Shown here: positions 18,205 to 26,976 of the stretch, in pieces
Layout: every line of letters begins with the position of its first letter
How positions within the stretch are numbered: the stretch's first letter is position 1
Made by a program: the position numbers and the translations under genes
Assembly: GCA_016839025.1 (NCBI GenBank)
Contig: JADLKK010000017.1
Location: 1-36,239 of the forward strand
Direction of reading: 5' to 3'
DNA length: 36,239 bases
Origin: Proteiniphilum sp.
GTDB lineage: Bacteria; Bacteroidota; Bacteroidia; Bacteroidales; Dysgonomonadaceae
The notes under the pieces: generated by a model
What the model saw: the letters and a program-made list of their open reading frames with translations, nothing else
Databases searched by the model: none
What the model was told of the DNA's origin: nothing

Positions 18205-18537
18205 TTATTTTGATTTCACCTCTTTTGTGTATCTGCGGTCTCTCTGGCGCTCCCTGTAGAAATGGCGCAGGGTATCGATCGGATGCAACAGGAGCATGCG
18301 GGGACCTGCCATGCGCATCACCGCTCTGATCTGTTGTCGCATATCACTTTTGTAACAATGAACAGGGCATGACTCACATGTGGGTTTCTGCTCACCGAAA
18401 GGGCAACGTTCCAGCCGTTGTTCCGCATACCGGAGCAACGCTCCACATTCCCCACATATCTGCCCGGTAGATGCATGCCGACCACGGCAGTAGATGGTGA
18501 TCATCTTTCCAACAACCCTCTTTTCAGCTTCATTCAT
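18205..18537 (-). CDS. YgbA_NO family (nitrous oxide-stimulated promoter) protein
   Basis: Small cytoplasmic protein of 110 aa matching the YgbA_NO family (PF11756), whose E. coli member is induced by nitric oxide through NsrR. Seven cysteines, at 17, 28, 31, 45, 54, 57 and 61, lie in the first 61 residues (ICGECGALLRYAEQRLERCP, then CESCPVHCYKSDMR), an arrangement suited to metal or Fe-S binding. The rest is basic (HPIDTLRHFYRERQRDRRYT). The biochemical role is not established to my knowledge. It is the first gene of a unit with the ScdA-like LuxR regulator, whose start is 9 nt beyond this stop, and it has a good promoter match at 18559-18590. Confidence 0.88.
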   Translation of the reverse strand: MNEAEKRVVGKMITIYCRGRHASTGQICGECGALLRYAEQRLERCPFGEQKPTCESCPVHCYKSDMRQQIRAVMRMAGPRMLLLHPIDTLRHFYRERQRDRRYTKEVKSK

Positions 18538-18558
18538 AGATATCCCGGAATGGAACCG

Positions 18559-18590
18559 TAAAAATAGCCTAATTCTTCCTCATAGCCAAA
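18559..18590 (-). promoter_or_regulatory. Promoter of the YgbA_NO-regulator unit
   Basis: On the minus strand TTTG (18590-18587), 20 nt of spacer, and TATTTTTA (18566-18559) give the Bacteroidota -33/-7 layout with one mismatch in the -7 box. The start codon at 18537 lies about 20 nt downstream. This suggests the unit is transcribed separately from mtgA. Confidence 0.5.
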
Positions 18591-18625
18591 CGGATTGAGG
18601 CAAAACGGTTTCACCGACAGTTGAA

Positions 18626-19315
18626 TTACTTTTCCGTAGTCTCTTTTCCGAGACGAATGGTCTGCATCTGCCGGAGAATATGGAGCTCTCTTTTCCGGAC
18701 GTAGGGACCGGGGTGTAGAGAACTGTATTGCAGGGGATTGGGAAGGGTTGCGGCAATCCGTGCCGCCTGTTGCGGTGTAAGCTCTCCCGCAGAAGTATTG
18801 AAATGGCTTCGGGCTACTGCCTCAGCACCATAGAGATCCTTTCCGGTTTCCATGACATTCAGATATACCTCCAGAATGCGCTCTTTTGACCAGATCAGTT
18901 CGATCAATAGCGTAAACCAGGCTTCCAATCCTTTTCTGACCCAGGAGGATCGTGGCCAGAGAAAGAGATTCTTGGCCGTCTGCTGGGAGATGGTGCTGGC
19001 ACCACGCGCTTTTTTTCTTGTTTTGTTTTCTCTGATGGCTTTCTCGATCTCGACCCGGTCAAACCCGTGATGGGTGTAGAAGCGCTGATCCTCAGAAGCT
19101 ATCACCGCCCGCTTGAGATGATCGGAGATCTGTTCGTAAGAGACCCAGTGGTAGTTGATGAGGGGGCGTTCACCCTTGCTGAGCGCTTCCACTGAGCGGA
19201 TAAGCATCAGAGGGGTTCCGATGACCGGCAGAAAACGAAACAGAAGAACCACCGTAACCGAAAGGATCACAAACCAGCAGATCAGTTTCCAAAAAAATCG
19301 CGTCAGTTGTTTCAT
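18626..19315 (-). CDS. mtgA: Monofunctional peptidoglycan glycosyltransferase
   Basis: GT51 transglycosylase that polymerises lipid II into glycan strands, 229 aa with an N-terminal membrane anchor (residues about 8-32) and no transpeptidase domain. Motif 1 is VIASEDQRFYTHHGFD with catalytic Glu75. Motif 2 is RGASTISQQTAKNLFLWP (104-121). Motif 3 is RKGLEAWFTLLIELIWSKER, and motif 4 is ILEVYLNVMETGKDLYGAEA. Length and motifs are normal. It follows the exported HExxH protein gene by 44 nt. A -7 box at 19339-19346 could give it its own promoter. It works in the same process as the rodA/mrdA cluster a few kilobases upstream. Confidence 0.95.
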   Translation of the reverse strand: MKQLTRFFWKLICWFVILSVTVVLLFRFLPVIGTPLMLIRSVEALSKGERPLINYHWVSYEQISDHLKRAVIASEDQRFYTHHGFDRVEIEKAIRENKTRKKARGASTISQQTAKNLFLWPRSSWVRKGLEAWFTLLIELIWSKERILEVYLNVMETGKDLYGAEAVARSHFNTSAGELTPQQAARIAATLPNPLQYSSLHPGPYVRKRELHILRQMQTIRLGKETTEK

Positions 19316-19338
19316 TGCATAGCATGCTGTTCCAGCTA

Positions 19339-19346
19339 CAAAAGTA
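19339..19346 (-). promoter_or_regulatory. -7 box upstream of mtgA
   Basis: On the minus strand TACTTTTG fits TAnnTTTG exactly, 24 nt before the mtgA start and inside the 44-nt intergenic gap. No -33 match at the usual spacing was found. Confidence 0.35.
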
Positions 19347-19359
19347 GCAAAAAATAATG

Positions 19360-20658
19360 TTACTGCTTCCGGGTGACCAGGTAGTTTCCATCGCGACTCT
19401 CCTCTACCCTATACCCCTCATTCAACTGGAGGCTCCATCCCTCACCGGTGACATGGTTGCCCTCAACCAGCAACGGTTGGGAAACAATCACCCACCGCCA
19501 GTCCATGCGCATCAGGGCACCACTTCCGTCGACACGCAGGGTTCCCCAATGATCACCGATCTCTATGGAGAGATAGACGACCCCCTCATCCTCATCAAGC
19601 GGAATCACGCCATGCAGGTCAAAAGAGAGCCCTATCTCCCCGAGTTGTATTTCCAGATGCGGTTTCTCCAGAAACTTCTCCCGGTAAATATCCAACCGGG
19701 CATTGTGGGATATCTCTCTTCGAAGTTCCTCATCGGCAATCCTGCGACCATCATATTCCTCAGCTGCCTGTTTGATGAAACGTGGCAGAATGATGCGTTG
19801 ATCCATTCCGAATGCTTCGGAAAAAAGTTCTGTCAGATCGGTATCAACCGTAACCCGTTTGTTCCAATCGTTCTCCTTATGATAGAGAAAGAAGCCATAG
19901 ACAGGTATCGTCTCATAGGCGAATGTGCGCACAAACGAGTGTGCAGGATCATACATCCCCAGTCGGTACTGCAGATAATTCCGCCACTGCCATTTGTCAC
20001 GACCACTCATCATCTGGCCGGTATAGGTTGCCAGCCCCTCAAGCAACTCAAGCTGGTTCTCTGCACCCTCCGATCCGCGATAAAGCTGGTGGCGGTATCT
20101 GCGGAAAAGCAGTGCATTCTGAAGATGTTCCAGCGACCGGGTAAACCTGCCGGCCAGCAGCGCCTGTCGCAACGCCTCCAGTTCCAGTCGGAGAAAGACA
20201 CGCCCCTCTCTCCGATCCAGGTGACCATTCACCTCCTGCCGGAAATGGTACCCAAATGCGGGTTGGGCAGCGTGAAACAGTTCATGGGTAATCAGTTCCA
20301 GCTGATCAAACCTGTTTTTCGGAAGCGGTAGCCTGATCATCGCCCAGTGAAGGCCACCCCACTCCAGATCGGTATTGGATATCGGAATCTGTTTGGGCAA
20401 CAACCCCGTATACATCTCTCCGGCAGGTCTTAGCATCCCTTCGTTGTCAGGCATGTTGGCATACAGTTCACGACTTTCGGGATCGACCAGCATGATGGGG
20501 CCATATATATCCTTATCCCAAAGAGAGATATGGGCACGGGTAATGGCTGCTGTCAGTGAAAACAACGAACGCATACTGTCCACGGGCATCTGTGGATGCT
20601 GGGCACTGAGAGCTTGCAGGCATAAGCTCATCAGCCATACGCCGGTGAGGCTTTTCAT
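19360..20658 (-). CDS. Exported protein with HExxH motif, function unknown
   Basis: Protein of 432 aa from the ATG at 20658, chosen because it opens a signal peptide (MKSLTGVWLMSLCLQALSAQ). Two upstream in-frame ATGs, at 20673 and 20703, would extend it, the latter overlapping trmO. At residues 125-129 the sequence ITHELFHAAQP has the HExxH zinc-protease signature, with Glu-rich sequence downstream (VNGHLDRREGRVFLRLELEA) that may supply the third ligand. The last 100 residues are beta-rich with many acidic residues. I do not recognise the family. The protein is probably a periplasmic or surface metallopeptidase-like protein; a protease function is inferred only from the motif. It lies 37 nt after trmO and 44 nt before mtgA on the same strand. 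Confidence 0.8.
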   Translation of the reverse strand: MKSLTGVWLMSLCLQALSAQHPQMPVDSMRSLFSLTAAITRAHISLWDKDIYGPIMLVDPESRELYANMPDNEGMLRPAGEMYTGLLPKQIPISNTDLEWGGLHWAMIRLPLPKNRFDQLELITHELFHAAQPAFGYHFRQEVNGHLDRREGRVFLRLELEALRQALLAGRFTRSLEHLQNALLFRRYRHQLYRGSEGAENQLELLEGLATYTGQMMSGRDKWQWRNYLQYRLGMYDPAHSFVRTFAYETIPVYGFFLYHKENDWNKRVTVDTDLTELFSEAFGMDQRIILPRFIKQAAEEYDGRRIADEELRREISHNARLDIYREKFLEKPHLEIQLGEIGLSFDLHGVIPLDEDEGVVYLSIEIGDHWGTLRVDGSGALMRMDWRWVIVSQPLLVEGNHVTGEGWSLQLNEGYRVEESRDGNYLVTRKQ

Positions 20659-20695
20659 TCGGATCGATGACATGATGGCAACATTTATTCTGTTA

Positions 20696-21364
20696 TCAGT
20701 CAACCACTTCCACCACTGTCAGTACCCCGTCAGAGACAGTAAACCGCACATCCTGCCCGGCAAATGTGAATCCGTAGACCCTGTCAGGATCCCCCTGATA
20801 AGAGGGTCTCGGATCATTTGCCAGCACCTCCCTGAGCGCCTGTAGCTTCGCGGGGAAAACCTTTCCAAGCAACTCCGCCGGTATCACCACCCCAAGTGGG
20901 GTGGTGACAATATCGTCGGTAAAACCACCCGATGCCTCTGCATGAGAGTCGGTATAGGGAATATAGGGTTTGATATCGAGAATAGGTGTCCCATCCATCA
21001 GATCGACACCCGCCACATGCAGTACCGGCCCCTCATCTGTATGCCACTCGATCCGCTCCAGCCTGACCGAGGAGAGTCCAATGGGATTGGGACGGAAGGG
21101 GGAACGGGTAGCGAAGAGACCCATCCGTTTGTTGCCACCCAGTCGTGGGGGACGCACGGTGGGAGACCACCCCTCCTGCTTCGATGCAGAAAACTCCCAG
21201 ATAAGCCAGATGTGCGAGTACTCGTTCAGTCCACGCAGTGCATCAGGGTTCCGGAATCCCGGTTCAAACAGGACCTTCCCTTTTAGTTCGTTCACCATGC
21301 CACTTTGACGCGGGATGCCAAACTTGGTCGGGAAATCGGTTCGTATGCGGGCGACAGGTTTCAT
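20696..21364 (-). CDS. trmO: tRNA m6t6A37 methyltransferase TrmO
   Basis: TrmO (TsaA/YaeB, UPF0066) methylates N6 of t6A37 in tRNAs reading ACY codons, using S-adenosylmethionine. At 222 aa it is close to the E. coli length of 235. Signature stretches are TDFPTKFGIPRQSGMV, ALRGLNEYSHIWLIWEFS, RPPRLGGNKRMGLFATRSPF and RPNPIGLSSVRLE, which form the unusual beta-barrel active site. The C-terminal part (DIKPYIPYTDSH) completes the domain, and a short tail follows. It starts 9 nt after the SDR stop, so the two are probably cotranscribed. Confidence 0.95.
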   Translation of the reverse strand: MKPVARIRTDFPTKFGIPRQSGMVNELKGKVLFEPGFRNPDALRGLNEYSHIWLIWEFSASKQEGWSPTVRPPRLGGNKRMGLFATRSPFRPNPIGLSSVRLERIEWHTDEGPVLHVAGVDLMDGTPILDIKPYIPYTDSHAEASGGFTDDIVTTPLGVVIPAELLGKVFPAKLQALREVLANDPRPSYQGDPDRVYGFTFAGQDVRFTVSDGVLTVVEVVD

Positions 21365-21373
21365 CCGACTACC

Positions 21374-22153
21374 CTATTTTTTCATCACCCAGGCTGCCAT
21401 ACGCGTTACCCATCTCCTGGGCATGAAGCGAATGGCAAAAGGAGCCACTTTGTTCATGGCACCATGCAGCACCACCGGTTTGCCTTTCATCATGGCATGA
21501 AACCCCAACAGTGCTACTGAATGTGCATCGGCAATCTGAACGTTTTTCACCAGCTGAGAGGCATTCATCTTCGACTCGGCACCAAACTGGGTGGCGGTAG
21601 GTCCGGGACAGAGGGCGGTGATGGTGATCTCCTCCCTTCTCAGTTCATTGTCTACCGCTTCCGAGAGACTCAACACGAATGCCTTCGTGGCGAAATAGAC
21701 CGCCATCATCGGCCCGGGCTGGAAGGCAGCGGTTGAAGAGACATTCAGAATCCTCCCTGCTTTGCGTCCCCGCCAGTCGGCAACAAAGAGATGGGTGAGC
21801 TGGGTGAGTGTGGTCACATTGAGCTGTATCATCTTTTGATAGCGCTCCCATGAGGTATCGGCAAAGGCACCATAATCGCCGAATCCGGCATTGTTCACCA
21901 GGTAATCCACCTCCCGTCCGGTTTCTTTGACTGCTTCAAACAATCGCATTGCCGCATCCGGCAACGACAGGTCGGAGACAAATATTTCTGCGATGATGTC
22001 ATATTGCTCTTGCAGCAAATCTTTCAATTGCATCAGTTCCTGCTCGCTGCGGGCAGCCAACAACAGGTTACAACCCTCCTCGGCAAAAATGAAAGCCAGC
22101 TCCCTGCCGATACCCTTGGAAGCGCCGGTAATCAGCGCTGTTTTTGTTGTCAT
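21374..22153 (-). CDS. Short-chain dehydrogenase/reductase
   Basis: NAD(P)-dependent SDR of 259 aa. The start at 22153 is used because the Rossmann motif LITGASKGIGRELA then lies at residues 8-20 as normal; the open frame extends upstream to 22330 but encodes low-quality sequence that overlaps rodA. The NNAG motif is at 87-90, and the catalytic triad is Ser139/140, Tyr153 and Lys157 (YFATK). It is of the DltE/YqjQ-like classical type, for which the substrate is not known. A promoter-like TATTTTTG at 22171-22178 lies just upstream, 18 nt before the start. trmO follows at 9 nt. Confidence 0.92.
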   Translation of the reverse strand: MTTKTALITGASKGIGRELAFIFAEEGCNLLLAARSEQELMQLKDLLQEQYDIIAEIFVSDLSLPDAAMRLFEAVKETGREVDYLVNNAGFGDYGAFADTSWERYQKMIQLNVTTLTQLTHLFVADWRGRKAGRILNVSSTAAFQPGPMMAVYFATKAFVLSLSEAVDNELRREEITITALCPGPTATQFGAESKMNASQLVKNVQIADAHSVALLGFHAMMKGKPVVLHGAMNKVAPFAIRFMPRRWVTRMAAWVMKK

Positions 22154-22170
22154 AGGGGACTCTTTTGGGA

Positions 22171-22178
22171 CAAAAATA
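22171..22178 (-). promoter_or_regulatory. -7 box for the SDR-trmO unit
   Basis: TATTTTTG on the minus strand fits TAnnTTTG and lies between rodA and the SDR gene. The expected -33 position holds only a poor match. The leader would be about 10 nt. Confidence 0.35.
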
Positions 22179-22223
22179 GCCTTTTTTCCTGAGCGATAAC
22201 AGAGAATAGCCGGTTTTTTTGCC

Positions 22224-23684
22224 TCAGGTCCGTTTTCGGGATTTGTCGATGCGCAGCAAAATAAAAAGCAGAATGGTGAAGCCCCATAGTGATGAGCCCC
22301 CATAACTGAAAAAGGGAAGAGGGATACCAATCACCGGCATGATACCGATCACCATTCCCACATTGATGACCAGGTGAAAGAGGAAAATGCTCATCACCCC
22401 ATAGCCATACACCCTCCCGAAGGGAGTGGTTTGTCGTTCAGCCAGGCGTAGCAGCCGCAGGATAAAAACAAGAAAGAGAATCAGGATGATGGCTGATCCT
22501 ATAAAACCATGCTCTTCACCGATGGTACAGAAGATAAAATCGGTATCCTGCTCCGGCACATACTTCAGCTTGGTCTGGGTACCATTCAGAAACCCTTTCC
22601 CTGTCAATCCCCCTGAGCCGATGGCAATCTTGGACTGCCCCACATGATAGCCTGCACCACTCAGGTCCTGTTCCATACCGAGGGTCACCTTGATACGCAT
22701 CTGCTGGTGGGGTTGCAACACATCCTGAAACACATATTCAACCGATTCGAGAAAAAGAAATGACCCCAGGAGAAAGAGAAGAATGTAGAGATAGCTCTTT
22801 TGCCGGTAACGAAAAAACAGGAATATCAGATAGAAGGCTGATGCTGCGAGCGCCACCAACGCGGTACCCCCCCAGTCGAGTTTCATCCCGAATAGGGAGA
22901 GGAGATACACCGAAACAAAGATGCCGGCTGACAGGAGAAGCATCCCCCAAAAGGGTTCACTTCTGTGGAGGTAGTTCCGGATGAGTGATGCCGTGAAGAG
23001 GATGATCAACAGGATGGTGATGAACTCACCCTGTGAAATGAAACCAATCATTGTATCGGAGAACTTGATACCCAGCACAAAATAGATGACAAGGGCTATA
23101 CCCATAAAGAGAAAACCACCCGGCAGTCCTTCGCGGTAGAGCATCAGGATGAGGCTGAGATAGACCAGCGCCGTGCCAGTCTCGCTCTGGGCGATCACCA
23201 GTATCACCGGCAAGAGAATGATAGCCGTCACCAAGATCAGGTTACGTCTTTCCATGAGGCGAAAACCGTAGGAATTGAACACCTTGGCCAGCGAGAGGGA
23301 GGTGAGGAATTTCATGAATTCGGCAGGTTGCAACCGTACCGGCCCGATAATCAACCATGAGCGGGATCCGTTGATCTCTTTGGCAACCAGTAACGTGACG
23401 AGTAACAAAAAGATACCGGAAAGGTAGAAAATAAAGGCATAGGTTTCGTAAAAACGAACATCAATCTTGATCAGTGCAAAAGCCAGGAGCAACGAGGTTC
23501 CAATCCACAGGAGCTGCATACCGGCCCTGCCGGAGAGGTCGAACAGTCCGGTAGTATTCTCCAGGTCGTAGCTGGCGGCATAAATATTGAGCCAGCCAAG
23601 CACGACAAACAGCAGGTAAAACCCAACTGTCAACCAGTCGATCCTGCCCTTTTCCACCCATTCCTTGCTTCCCTGATAAACCAT
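22224..23684 (-). CDS. rodA: Rod shape-determining protein RodA
   Basis: SEDS-family peptidoglycan glycosyltransferase of the elongation machinery, working with PBP2. The 486 aa include about ten membrane helices, somewhat longer than the E. coli protein (370 aa). The extra length lies in a hydrophobic central segment, as in other Bacteroidota RodA proteins. Signature parts are ARLQPAEFMKFLTSLSLAKV-like residues near 125 (VRLQPAEF is what is seen), AQSETGTALVYLSLILMLY, GLTGKGFLNGTQTKLKYVPE, QDTDFIFCTIGEEHGFIGS and PLPFFSYGGSSLWGF. It follows mrdA by 11 nt and is the last gene of the purH-mreBCD-mrdA-rodA series. Confidence 0.96.
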   Translation of the reverse strand: MVYQGSKEWVEKGRIDWLTVGFYLLFVVLGWLNIYAASYDLENTTGLFDLSGRAGMQLLWIGTSLLLAFALIKIDVRFYETYAFIFYLSGIFLLLVTLLVAKEINGSRSWLIIGPVRLQPAEFMKFLTSLSLAKVFNSYGFRLMERRNLILVTAIILLPVILVIAQSETGTALVYLSLILMLYREGLPGGFLFMGIALVIYFVLGIKFSDTMIGFISQGEFITILLIILFTASLIRNYLHRSEPFWGMLLLSAGIFVSVYLLSLFGMKLDWGGTALVALAASAFYLIFLFFRYRQKSYLYILLFLLGSFLFLESVEYVFQDVLQPHQQMRIKVTLGMEQDLSGAGYHVGQSKIAIGSGGLTGKGFLNGTQTKLKYVPEQDTDFIFCTIGEEHGFIGSAIILILFLVFILRLLRLAERQTTPFGRVYGYGVMSIFLFHLVINVGMVIGIMPVIGIPLPFFSYGGSSLWGFTILLFILLRIDKSRKRT

Positions 23685-23695
23685 TGCCCCTCTTC

Positions 23696-25597
23696 TCAGT
23701 TATTTGTTTCAGAATCGGACTGCCTAACCGGCAGGTTACGTGTGTAGACATAGGGGAGGATCTCCCGGTTGATCAGGGAACTCTCCAGCCAGCGGTCACT
23801 TTCCGGTATCTCTCCCCTGAAATAGTGCTGCATCATGAGCCGTGCAATGGGTACGGCATTGGTTGCACCAAAACGCCCATTCTCCACCACTACGGCAATG
23901 GCCACCTGGGGATCATCCTTGGGTGCAAACCCCATAAAGAGGGAATGGTCGTCACCGTGCGGGTTCTCCGCCGTACCGGTCTTGCCACATACCTCCAGGA
24001 AAGGCTGCAGGTTGATGCCCCGGCAGGTACCCATCGTTACCGCATCGGACATCCCCGCAACGGTCACATCAAAATATTCTCTGTCGATTCCCGATTCATG
24101 ACGCCTGGTATAACGTTCATCCAGAACCCCTCCCGTTATCTCCTTCACCACATGAGGAGCATAGTAATGCCCTCTGTTGGCAATCAGCGCCGAGAGGTTG
24201 GCGATCTGTAGCGGGGTTGCCAGTATCTCTCCCTGCCCGATGGCAATGGAGATGATGTTGTGTGCGTTCCAGCGTTCGGTTTTGAATACGTTGGAATAAA
24301 ATTTGCTGTTAGGGATAAAGCCTCTCTTCTCGGAGGGAAGGTCAACCCCCAGGGGGTATCCAAAACCCATCTTCACCATGTGGTCTCTCCAGATATCAAA
24401 TGCTGCTCCCGTAGAAGGATATTTGCTCCTGTTGCCAAGCATCCCGTTGAGGCCATAGCAGAAAAATGCGTTACAGGAGGTGGACAGCGCATACTGAATG
24501 GCCAACGGCGAAGCATGCCCGTGACAGGCGGGGCGCCCCCCCAGGGGCGGGTAACCGCCGAAGCAGGCGTAACGGCTTTCGGGCGTTATGATTCCTTCCT
24601 GAAGGAAAATCAGTCCCTGGGTAGGCTTGAAGGTTGATCCGGGCGGATAGGTTCCGGCGATGGCCCTGTTGATGAGCGGTTTGTAGGGATTGTTCTCCAG
24701 CGACCGGTAATTTGTGCTGAACGATTTACCGGTGAGCAGTGCCGGGTCGTAGGTTGGCGCAGAGACCATGCAAAGGATCTCCCCCGTTTCGGGTTCAATC
24801 ATCACGATGCTGCCCACCTTGTTGTGCATCAACAGCTCTCCGTATGCCTGCAGTTCCATATCGATGCTCAGGGTGAGGTTCTTACCCGAAACGGGGGCTT
24901 TATCATTCCTCCCCTCTTCATAGCGGCCCTGCACCCTGCCATGTGCATCCCGCAAAAGCACCTCCACTCCTTTCTCACCCCGCAGATCCTCCTCATGTGA
25001 GAGCTCAACGCCTGACTTTCCGACATAGTCGCCCCGCACATAATAGGGATCGGCGGCGATCTTGTTCTTGTCTACCTCCGCCACATACCCCAGGATCAGG
25101 CCCATTCCCGAATAGTTGTATTGTCTTTCCGTGCGGCTCTGGATATAGATCCCGGGGAATTTATACAGTTTCTCCTGCAACAGTCCATACTCCTCCACGC
25201 TGAGTTGCGAAAGAAACAACTGAGGGGTATAGGAGGAATATCCCGGGTTTCTGCGTCGATCTCTCATATCGGCATCAAGCTGACGAAACCTACCGATATC
25301 GATGTTCAGCGTACGACAAAAGTCAAGCGTATCGAACTGCTCCATCTCCCGTACCACCATCATCACATCATAGGTAGGCCGGTTGTAGACCAACAGATTC
25401 CCTTTCCTGTCGTAGATGGCTCCCCTGGCAGGATAAAGCGTTCTGCGGAGAAAGGCATTGCTGTCGGCATACTCCCGGTATTCCGGACTTAACAGCTGCA
25501 GATGAAAGAGTTGCAGCAGATAGATCAGTGCCATGATCACCGCAGCTGCAGCAATGATATTTTTTCTGTTGGCCAAAAGGTTATGACTGCTCACCAC
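23696..25597 (-). CDS. mrdA: Penicillin-binding protein 2
   Basis: Class B PBP that cross-links peptidoglycan during elongation and forms a synthase with RodA. 633 aa, usual length. A membrane anchor lies at residues 13-32 and a non-catalytic pedestal (RRTLYPARGAIYDRKGNLLV) follows. The transpeptidase motifs are S321-T-F-K324 (catalytic Ser), S374-C-N376 and K539-T-G-T542. Between the first two motifs, CFGGYPPLGGRPACHGH has the Cys/His-rich loop that binds zinc in E. coli PBP2. The gene start overlaps the end of mreD by 17 nt, pointing to coupled translation. rodA follows after 11 nt. Confidence 0.97.
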   Translation of the reverse strand: MVSSHNLLANRKNIIAAAAVIMALIYLLQLFHLQLLSPEYREYADSNAFLRRTLYPARGAIYDRKGNLLVYNRPTYDVMMVVREMEQFDTLDFCRTLNIDIGRFRQLDADMRDRRRNPGYSSYTPQLFLSQLSVEEYGLLQEKLYKFPGIYIQSRTERQYNYSGMGLILGYVAEVDKNKIAADPYYVRGDYVGKSGVELSHEEDLRGEKGVEVLLRDAHGRVQGRYEEGRNDKAPVSGKNLTLSIDMELQAYGELLMHNKVGSIVMIEPETGEILCMVSAPTYDPALLTGKSFSTNYRSLENNPYKPLINRAIAGTYPPGSTFKPTQGLIFLQEGIITPESRYACFGGYPPLGGRPACHGHASPLAIQYALSTSCNAFFCYGLNGMLGNRSKYPSTGAAFDIWRDHMVKMGFGYPLGVDLPSEKRGFIPNSKFYSNVFKTERWNAHNIISIAIGQGEILATPLQIANLSALIANRGHYYAPHVVKEITGGVLDERYTRRHESGIDREYFDVTVAGMSDAVTMGTCRGINLQPFLEVCGKTGTAENPHGDDHSLFMGFAPKDDPQVAIAVVVENGRFGATNAVPIARLMMQHYFRGEIPESDRWLESSLINREILPYVYTRNLPVRQSDSETNN

Positions 25598-26099
25598 TCT
25601 TCCTCCTATAGATTATGCTGTCGATGGCAATGATCAGCAGGATGGAGCTCACTCCTGAGGTGATGATCCGCAAAAGCGTGTTACCCAGGTTGAAGAGCGT
25701 GAACGATTCGATAAAATAGAGCAGGGTAAGATGCAGGAAGATGGTAAAGAGGGCAAATCTGACAAAAGGAGCGGCAGCATTGTTCATTCCTGGAACAAAG
25801 CCTGCAAACTCCTCCTTTTCAAAAAAAAGCTCCATCAGTGGTTTCCTGAACATCGCCACCAGTGTGGTAGCTGCCGCATTCATTCCAGGGGTATTGAGAA
25901 AGATATCGATGATCAGTCCCAGGAGAAATGCAGAAAAGATCACAAAAAAAAGATTCCTGCCCATGGGCAGTTTCAGCAGGAAGTAGCCATACAAGACCGG
26001 TGTAGCCAGACCAAAGAGGCTGATCCGGCTCAACAGCAATACCTGCAGCAGAATCAACAGCAGAAAAAGCAAGAGCTCATGGAGATAACTGATCTTCAT
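25581..26099 (-). CDS. mreD: Rod shape-determining protein MreD
   Basis: Small membrane protein of the elongasome, 172 aa with five to six predicted hydrophobic helices (LLLFLLLILLQVLLLSRISL is the first). It has the typical small polar loop LFGLATPVLYGYFLLKLP and an aromatic-rich second half. Sequence conservation in this family is low, so the assignment rests mostly on its position between mreC and mrdA, its size and hydropathy. It overlaps mreC by 4 nt and mrdA by 17 nt, a fully coupled operon. Confidence 0.93.
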   Translation of the reverse strand: MKISYLHELLLFLLLILLQVLLLSRISLFGLATPVLYGYFLLKLPMGRNLFFVIFSAFLLGLIIDIFLNTPGMNAAATTLVAMFRKPLMELFFEKEEFAGFVPGMNNAAAPFVRFALFTIFLHLTLLYFIESFTLFNLGNTLLRIITSGVSSILLIIAIDSIIYRRKSGEQS

Positions 26100-26944
26100 C
26101 GTTGCATCATTGTTTCCAGTGCCTTCTGTTCTTCAAAAAAACGGTCTTCAATGACCAGTACATCCTGAAGTGTATAAAAATCGGTGGCCAGCTGCAGGTT
26201 GAAGGAGACAAAGTTATCATCTGCGGACTCACCCCTTCCACTCACGGTCCCAATGATGAGGTTCTTGGGAAAGATGCGCGAGAAGCTGGTCATCACGGTA
26301 TCCCCCTCGCGGAAGGATTCATGCCGTGGCAGCTCCTGCACCTGCGCCTCGCGGATGTTCCTGCCATCCCATGAGAGGGATCCGTTGTTCTCCGAATGTT
26401 TCAGCCGGGCACTCAACCGGAACTTGGGGTTGATCACCGGGATCACTACTGCGAAATTGGCAGAGACGTGGGAGACCACCCCCACGACACCCCGGTGGGA
26501 GATAACCCCCATATCGGGTTTGACACGCTGTTTACTGCCTTTGTTGATGGTGATGAAATTGTTCACACCCGAGAAGCTGAGGTTGACCACCTCGGCAGGG
26601 ATAAACCCAAACTGAGGGAGAAAGAGTGAGTCGGCCACAAAAGCCTCCAGGGAGGGGGTGTCAGCACGGTCAAGGCTGTCGCGTTCTGCCTTCCAGGCAT
26701 AGAGTTCCTGCTCCAGTTGTGCGTTCCGCTCCAGCAGCTCCCGGTTGTTTTTCTTCAGCAGCAGAAAAGAAGAGAGATTGCCGGAAACGGTGTAGAACCA
26801 TCCTGTCACCCGATTGGCCGATGTAAGATATACACTACGCTGATAGGAATTATGCGCAAAAACAAGATAGAAACTGAATGCAACCAGCAAAATTGCAACC
26901 AGCCAGTGACTGTTTCGTATGATGAAATTGAACAGATTACGCAT
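26096..26944 (-). CDS. mreC: Rod shape-determining protein MreC
   Basis: Bitopic protein linking MreB filaments to PBP2, 282 aa. A membrane helix lies at about 13-30, followed by a coiled coil at about 63-95 (ELLERNAQLEQELYAWKAER) and a beta-rich periplasmic part with GVVGVVSHVSANFAVVIPVI and ISHRG, characteristic of the double-barrel fold. It overlaps mreD by 4 nt. It is separated from mreB by a 65-nt gap that holds a strong hairpin, which may set the MreB:MreC ratio. Confidence 0.95.
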   Translation of the reverse strand: MRNLFNFIIRNSHWLVAILLVAFSFYLVFAHNSYQRSVYLTSANRVTGWFYTVSGNLSSFLLLKKNNRELLERNAQLEQELYAWKAERDSLDRADTPSLEAFVADSLFLPQFGFIPAEVVNLSFSGVNNFITINKGSKQRVKPDMGVISHRGVVGVVSHVSANFAVVIPVINPKFRLSARLKHSENNGSLSWDGRNIREAQVQELPRHESFREGDTVMTSFSRIFPKNLIIGTVSGRGESADDNFVSFNLQLATDFYTLQDVLVIEDRFFEEQKALETMMQR

Positions 26945-26976
26945 GCAATCCTATTTCATGTATCCCGCTCAGGCGA

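Noticed and set aside
19357-20331. Long plus-strand open frame (324 aa) opposite the HExxH protein gene
   Set aside because: The opposite strand carries a signal peptide and zinc motif in a tightly spaced gene series. The plus frame has no motif or start context.
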